From Flavobacteriaceae bacterium Ga0077528 (GTDB lineage Bacteria; Bacteroidota; Bacteroidia; Flavobacteriales; Flavobacteriaceae): a DNA stretch of 64,000 bases. The stretch's first letter is position 1; the number at the start of each line of letters is the position of its first letter. The position numbers and the translations under genes were made by a program. Below, one piece after another: positions 59,815 through 64,000 of the stretch. Below the pieces are notes generated by a model. It saw only the letters and a program-made list of their open reading frames with translations, was not told where the DNA came from and did no database searches. The DNA is taken from positions 209,543-273,542 of the forward strand of contig LNDX01000003.1 in the NCBI GenBank assembly GCA_001464475.1, read 5' to 3'.

Positions 59815-61029
59815 ATGAATTCAAAATACGACATACTAATTGTTGGTGGTGGTGCTGCAGGTTTTTTTACAGCAATTAACATTGTTGAGCGAAATCCCAA
59901 ATTAAAAGTCGCTATTTTAGAACGTGGAAAAGAAGTTCTTTCAAAGGTTAGAATTTCTGGTGGCGGACGTTGCAATGTTACACACGCGTGTTTTGTTCCG
60001 AATGATTTAGTCAAATTTTATCCTCGTGGCGAAAAAGAACTTCGCGGACCTTTTCATCAATTTTGTTCTGGTGATACAATTGAATGGTTTGAAAAACACG
60101 GCGTTGAATTAAAAATCGAAGACGATGGTAGAATGTTTCCAACTTCCGATTCTTCTCAAACAATTATTGATTGTTTTTTGACTTCTATTCAAAAATTAAA
60201 AATTGACATTTTAACCAATCAAAGTGTGCAATCACTTTTCAAAGGAGAAAATTATTGGAAAGTGGAAACCAATGTCGAAACATTTTCTTGTCAAAAATTA
60301 GTGATGACCACCGGAAGTAATCCAAAAGTTTGGGAAATGCTTACTGAACTTGGTCATTCAATTGTTTCGGCTGTTCCATCATTGTTCACCTTTAATATAA
60401 AAGACAAACGAATTAAAGATTTAATGGGCTTATCGGCTTTTGCATCTGTAAAAGTTAAAAACACAAAATTGGAATCTTATGGACCATTATTAATAACCCA
60501 TTGGGGAATGTCTGGACCAGGAATATTAAGACTTTCAGCTTGGGGCGCACGAATATTGGCAGATAAAAATTATCAGTTTGTTTTACAAGTCAATTGGTTG
60601 AACGACCTAACATTTGAAGAAACTCAAGAAAAACTTAAGGAACTAAAATTAGAACATTCTAAAAAAGCGGTTTCAAAGAAATCTCCGTTTGAATTTCCGA
60701 ACAGACTTTGGGAAAGTTTGGTTTTAGCTTCTGGTATTTCAGAAGATACTAAATGGGCGGATTTATCTAAAAATCAACTATCCAATTTAGCCAATCAATT
60801 AACAAATGGTGAATTTCAGGTAAACGGAAAAAGCACTTTCAAAGAAGAATTTGTAACTGCTGGCGGAATCGATTTAAAAGAAATCAATTTCAAAACTATG
60901 GAAAGTAAATTACATCCTAATTTATATTTCGCTGGAGAGATTTTAAATATTGATGCAATAACTGGCGGATTCAATTTTCAAAATGCTTGGACAGGCGGTT
61001 TTATAATTGCTCAAACAATTGTTAATTAA
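59815..61029 (+). CDS. NAD(P)/FAD-dependent oxidoreductase, HI0933 (BaiN) family
   Basis: A 404-residue flavoprotein. The N-terminal FAD-binding motif is VGGGAAGFF near residues 9-17 and RISGGGRCNVTHA near 45 is the family signature, as is the C-terminal AGEILNIDAITGGFNFQNAW segment (shown in parts: GGFNFQNAWTGG). The family has been linked to bile-acid 7-dehydroxylation and other reductions, but the physiological reaction of this member is unknown. It follows the REP-like element and is transcribed alone on the plus strand. Confidence 0.9.
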   Translation: MNSKYDILIVGGGAAGFFTAINIVERNPKLKVAILERGKEVLSKVRISGGGRCNVTHACFVPNDLVKFYPRGEKELRGPFHQFCSGDTIEWFEKHGVELKIEDDGRMFPTSDSSQTIIDCFLTSIQKLKIDILTNQSVQSLFKGENYWKVETNVETFSCQKLVMTTGSNPKVWEMLTELGHSIVSAVPSLFTFNIKDKRIKDLMGLSAFASVKVKNTKLESYGPLLITHWGMSGPGILRLSAWGARILADKNYQFVLQVNWLNDLTFEETQEKLKELKLEHSKKAVSKKSPFEFPNRLWESLVLASGISEDTKWADLSKNQLSNLANQLTNGEFQVNGKSTFKEEFVTAGGIDLKEINFKTMESKLHPNLYFAGEILNIDAITGGFNFQNAWTGGFIIAQTIVN

Positions 61030-61098
61030 TTTAAAATTTCGCATCCCTTGATATCATTGAAACTGAGTATTTTTCAATAAAATAAAACTATATTTTGT

Positions 61099-61129
61099 TT
61101 GTAAGTATTTAAAAATCAACCTATATTTG
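61099..61129 (+). promoter_or_regulatory. Promoter of the CUB/FN3 surface protein gene
   Basis: TTG at 61099-61101, 20 bases, TATATTTG at 61122-61129: both full consensus matches at good spacing, 22 bases before the ATG. Confidence 0.75.
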
Positions 61130-61151
61130 ATTTACCAAAAAACAAACAAAC

Positions 61152-64000
61152 ATGAAAAAACAATTACTTTTAAGTTTTTTTGCACTCTTTTTAGGAACAT
61201 TTTTAACTCTTGCACAAACTACTCCTGTTTGTGGAGGAACTTTTACTGATCCTGCTGGTGCAACTGCAAATTATGCAAATAATTCTAACGTAACAACAAC
61301 TATTTGTCCGTCTAATCCAGGAGAATTTGTTACTGTTTCTTTTACATCATTTGCATTAGAAAACAATTTTGATAGGTTAAAAATCTATAACGGAACTTCT
61401 GCAAGTGCAACTTTAATTGCAGATTTAACAGGAAATACAATTCCACCTGCATACACATCAAGTGATATAAGTGGATGTTTAACATTCGTTTTTACATCTG
61501 ATTCTTCAATAAATCAGGCAGGTTGGGTTGCAAACATTACTTGTGGATCAACTCCAACATGTTTAGCGCCTATTTCCGTAAATGCAACTCCAACAACCAA
61601 TACTACTGTAGTATTGAATTGGTTAGATCCTAATCAAGGAACTGGTCCATGGGAAATCTTGTTAACTGCAAATGGCACTGCAATTTCGCAACCAATTATA
61701 GCACAATCAAATCCATTTGACTTAACTGGATTAACACCTGGTGTAATTTATACAGCTTCTGTAAGATCGATTTGTGCAAATACTCCAAGCAATTGGTCAT
61801 CTCCGATAACTTTTACAACAGCAACAACAGCAACATGTATTGAACCAACTAACATAGCTATTTCTGGTATAACATCAACTACAGCTAATTTAAATTGGGC
61901 CATTTCTTCTAACAATTCTCAATGGGAAGTTTTTATTGCGCCATGTGGAACACCAAATCCAACACCAAATAATACCGGAGTATTGGTTACTACAAATACC
62001 TATCAAGCCGTTGGATTGAATCCTAATACTTGCTATTCTGTTTTTATTAGATCGATCTGTTCTACTACATCAACTAGTTCTTGGTCGCAAGCCTATACAT
62101 TCACTACATTAGCAAATACAACAAACCCATTTACATGTGGAGGTATTTTTACAGATCCTGCAGGTGCTAATGCAAATTACTCAAATAACACTAATTCAAC
62201 TGTTACAATTTGTCCAATCAATACAGGCGATCAAGTTACAGTTACTTTCACTTCATTCTCTCTTGAATCAAATTTTGATGGGTTGTATGTTTATAATGGA
62301 AATTCAATTACATCACCTCAAATAGCAAGTGCAAATGGAGCGTCAAACGTTCCTGGAGGTCTAGCTGGAGCTTATTGGGGAACAACATTACCTGGTCCAT
62401 TTACTTCAACACATTCTAGTGGATGTTTAACTTTTGTTTTTAGAAGTGATGGCTCAGTTGTACAATCTGGTTGGATAGCAAATATTACATGCGGTGTAGC
62501 GCCAACTTGTCCAAAGCCAACAAACATAGTTGTTACTGGAATTACTACAACTTCAGCAACTTTAGGATGGGTTAACAATAGCTCAGCAACAAGTTGGGAA
62601 GTAATTGCTTTACCATGCGGAACTGCTCCGACTGCAACATCAGTAGGTATAGTAACAACTGTTAATCCTTATACATTTACAAACTTGACTCCAAATAGTT
62701 GCTACCAATTGTATGTTAGAGCAATTTGTTCTCCTTCAGATATGAGCGATTGGTCTATTGGTGCAACTCTTAATACACCTGCAACATGTCCAAAACCAAC
62801 TGCATTGGTTACATCTGCAATTACATCACAATCTGCTTCGGTAGCTTGGACAAATAATAGTACTGCTACTTCATGGGAAGTTGTTGTCCTTCCTTGTAAC
62901 ACAGTTCCTGATAGCACAACAATAGGTACAATTACAACAACTAATCCATTTATTTTAAATGGTCTAACAGCAAACACTTGCTATAGTATTTTTGTAAGAG
63001 CAATTTGTTCAGCAAGTGATTCAAGTGATTGGTCAAACGGAATTAGCATTAATACAACACCGGCTCCACCTGCATGCGGAGGTGTATTTGTTGACAATGG
63101 TGGCTCAAACGCTAATTATACCAATAACGCTGACAATACTTATACTATATGCCCTACAAATCCTGGAGAGGTTGTGACAGTAACATTTACACAATTTGAT
63201 ACTGAAACAAATTGGGATGGTTTATATGTTTTTGATGGTAACTCAATTACTTCTCCACAAATCGCTAGTACAAATGGAGCTGCACAAGTTCCTGGTGGTT
63301 TAGCTGGTTCTTTCTGGGGTACAACTGTTCCAGGACCATTTACATCTTCAGATCCTAGTGGTTGCTTGACCTTTAGATTTAGAAGTGATTCTTCTGTTGT
63401 AAGATCTGGCTGGTCTTCAAATGTTACTTGTGGTCCAGATTTGGATAAAATTATTCTTGTTGCCTTCAATGACCAAAATAATAATGGTATTAAAGATTCA
63501 GGCGAAACCTACTTTACAAATGGTTCATTTGTTTATCAGCAAAATAATACCGGACCAATTACAAATGCCTTTTCATCAACTGGAAGACAAACAGTTTACG
63601 ATTCAAACCCTGTAAATACTTATGACTTCTCATATAGTATCCAAACAGAATACCTTCCTTACTATAGCTCTGGAACAACTTCATTCAATGATGTAAATAT
63701 TCCAGTAGGAAGTGGAACTCAAATTCTTTACTTCCCTATTGTTCTAACTCAAGCTTATAATGATGTTACTATTTCTATTGTTCCAATGGGCTCTCCAAGA
63801 CCAGGACTAACTTATACAAATAAAATTGTATATAAAAACTTAGGAGTAGCTGCAACAGATGGAACAATAACTTTTGAAAAGCCATCACAAGTAACCATTA
63901 CAGCAATTAGTCAAACAGGAACTATCGCTAATGCGACTGGATTCACTTATAACTTTACAAATCTTCTTCCTAATGAAACAAGAGTGTTTTATGTTACAAT
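61152..64000 (+). CDS. Large secreted CUB/FN3 multidomain protein, probable T9SS substrate (3' end outside window)
   Basis: The frame stays open to the window end: 949 complete codons plus two bases, so the C-terminus is unseen. A signal peptide (1-22, ending TLAQ) is followed by CUB-like domain 1 (Cys27-Cys131), two fibronectin-III-like domains (about 134-325), CUB 2 (Cys329-Cys447), two more FN3-like domains (about 450-635) and CUB 3 (Cys642-Cys760). After these comes an Asp/Asn-rich Ca-binding-like repeat (NDQNNNGIKDSGE, near 770) and a beta-rich repeat typical of long flavobacterial surface proteins. CUB 2 and 3 are very similar. Such proteins usually end in a T9SS domain, not visible here. 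Likely adhesion or substrate binding. Confidence 0.88.
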   Translation, partial: MKKQLLLSFFALFLGTFLTLAQTTPVCGGTFTDPAGATANYANNSNVTTTICPSNPGEFVTVSFTSFALENNFDRLKIYNGTSASATLIADLTGNTIPPAYTSSDISGCLTFVFTSDSSINQAGWVANITCGSTPTCLAPISVNATPTTNTTVVLNWLDPNQGTGPWEILLTANGTAISQPIIAQSNPFDLTGLTPGVIYTASVRSICANTPSNWSSPITFTTATTATCIEPTNIAISGITSTTANLNWAISSNNSQWEVFIAPCGTPNPTPNNTGVLVTTNTYQAVGLNPNTCYSVFIRSICSTTSTSSWSQAYTFTTLANTTNPFTCGGIFTDPAGANANYSNNTNSTVTICPINTGDQVTVTFTSFSLESNFDGLYVYNGNSITSPQIASANGASNVPGGLAGAYWGTTLPGPFTSTHSSGCLTFVFRSDGSVVQSGWIANITCGVAPTCPKPTNIVVTGITTTSATLGWVNNSSATSWEVIALPCGTAPTATSVGIVTTVNPYTFTNLTPNSCYQLYVRAICSPSDMSDWSIGATLNTPATCPKPTALVTSAITSQSASVAWTNNSTATSWEVVVLPCNTVPDSTTIGTITTTNPFILNGLTANTCYSIFVRAICSASDSSDWSNGISINTTPAPPACGGVFVDNGGSNANYTNNADNTYTICPTNPGEVVTVTFTQFDTETNWDGLYVFDGNSITSPQIASTNGAAQVPGGLAGSFWGTTVPGPFTSSDPSGCLTFRFRSDSSVVRSGWSSNVTCGPDLDKIILVAFNDQNNNGIKDSGETYFTNGSFVYQQNNTGPITNAFSSTGRQTVYDSNPVNTYDFSYSIQTEYLPYYSSGTTSFNDVNIPVGSGTQILYFPIVLTQAYNDVTISIVPMGSPRPGLTYTNKIVYKNLGVAATDGTITFEKPSQVTITAISQTGTIANATGFTYNFTNLLPNETRVFYVT

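Noticed and set aside
63140..63469. Antisense open frame of 109 codons inside the CUB/FN3 gene
   Set aside because: The sense frame is continuous through all CUB domains; the antisense frame arises from the low-complexity Thr/Ser/Asn coding sequence.
1..64000. Possible transferred island, CRISPR array, prophage or insertion sequence
   Set aside because: Composition and codon use look even throughout, and no transposase, integrase, regular direct repeats with spacers, or phage genes are present.

Overview
The window is a chromosomal segment of a member of the Bacteroidota, most likely Flavobacterium or a close relative. The evidence is AT-rich sequence, SusC/SusD-type outer-membrane import genes, type IX secretion (T9SS) sorting signals, lipoprotein signals with acidic residues after the cysteine, -7 elements of the form TAnnTTTG, and typical flavobacterial gene blocks (mreBCD-mrdA-rodA after purH; surE-lpxB; coaX-lptC). 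It is densely coded: no gene-free stretch exceeds about 230 bases. I see no insertion sequence, prophage, CRISPR array, rRNA or replication origin. The first gene (purH) and the last (a CUB/FN3 surface protein) are cut by the window edges.

Layout. 1-7058: end of purH, then the rod-shape/elongasome operon mreB-mreC-mreD-mrdA-rodA. 7060-10828: a lipoprotein nuclease, a secreted Lys/Glu-rich helical protein and a Prc-type protease. 10981-15757: surE, a small membrane protein, lpxB, a C40 peptidase lipoprotein and comEC. 15758-23323 (minus strand): a dipeptidyl-peptidase IV followed by three tandem POT peptide transporters and a thioredoxin-like protein, which together look like a peptide-scavenging unit. 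23492-25727: class II HMG-CoA reductase and a GHMP kinase (mevalonate pathway). 25785-33318 (minus): coaX, an outer-membrane protein, a helical-repeat protein, lptC, a two-TM protein, a CNNM/CBS protein and a PpiD-like foldase, a cell-envelope block. 33441-33513: tRNA-Phe(GAA). 33604-36339: an AsmA-like protein.

36443-58018 is a starch/maltodextrin utilisation locus. On the minus strand lie susC, susD, a susE-like lipoprotein gene and a T9SS-exported GH13 amylase. On the plus strand lie a LacI-family regulator, an MFS sugar importer, beta-phosphoglucomutase, a GH65 maltose phosphorylase, a GH13 neopullulanase-like enzyme, an esterase, a GH31 alpha-glucosidase and a GH13 lipoprotein. The parts form a route from polymer to glucose 6-phosphate: extracellular and surface cleavage, SusCD uptake, periplasmic trimming, MFS import of maltose, phosphorolysis to glucose plus beta-glucose 1-phosphate, and isomerisation. 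A perfect 14-bp palindrome in the susC-lacI intergenic region and a near copy between lacI and the MFS gene are strong candidates for the LacI operators. Terminators or hairpins subdivide both arms.

58176-64000: a cupin-like (JmjC-fold) protein, a glycerophosphodiester phosphodiesterase, an HI0933-family flavoprotein, and the start of a large secreted protein built from repeated CUB and fibronectin-III-like domains.

I did not find a wholly new system. The points most worth following are the LacI operator pair, the punctuation of the sus operon, the coaX-lptC envelope block, a metal-site-less beta-lactamase-like tail in ComEC, and small intergenic repeat families.
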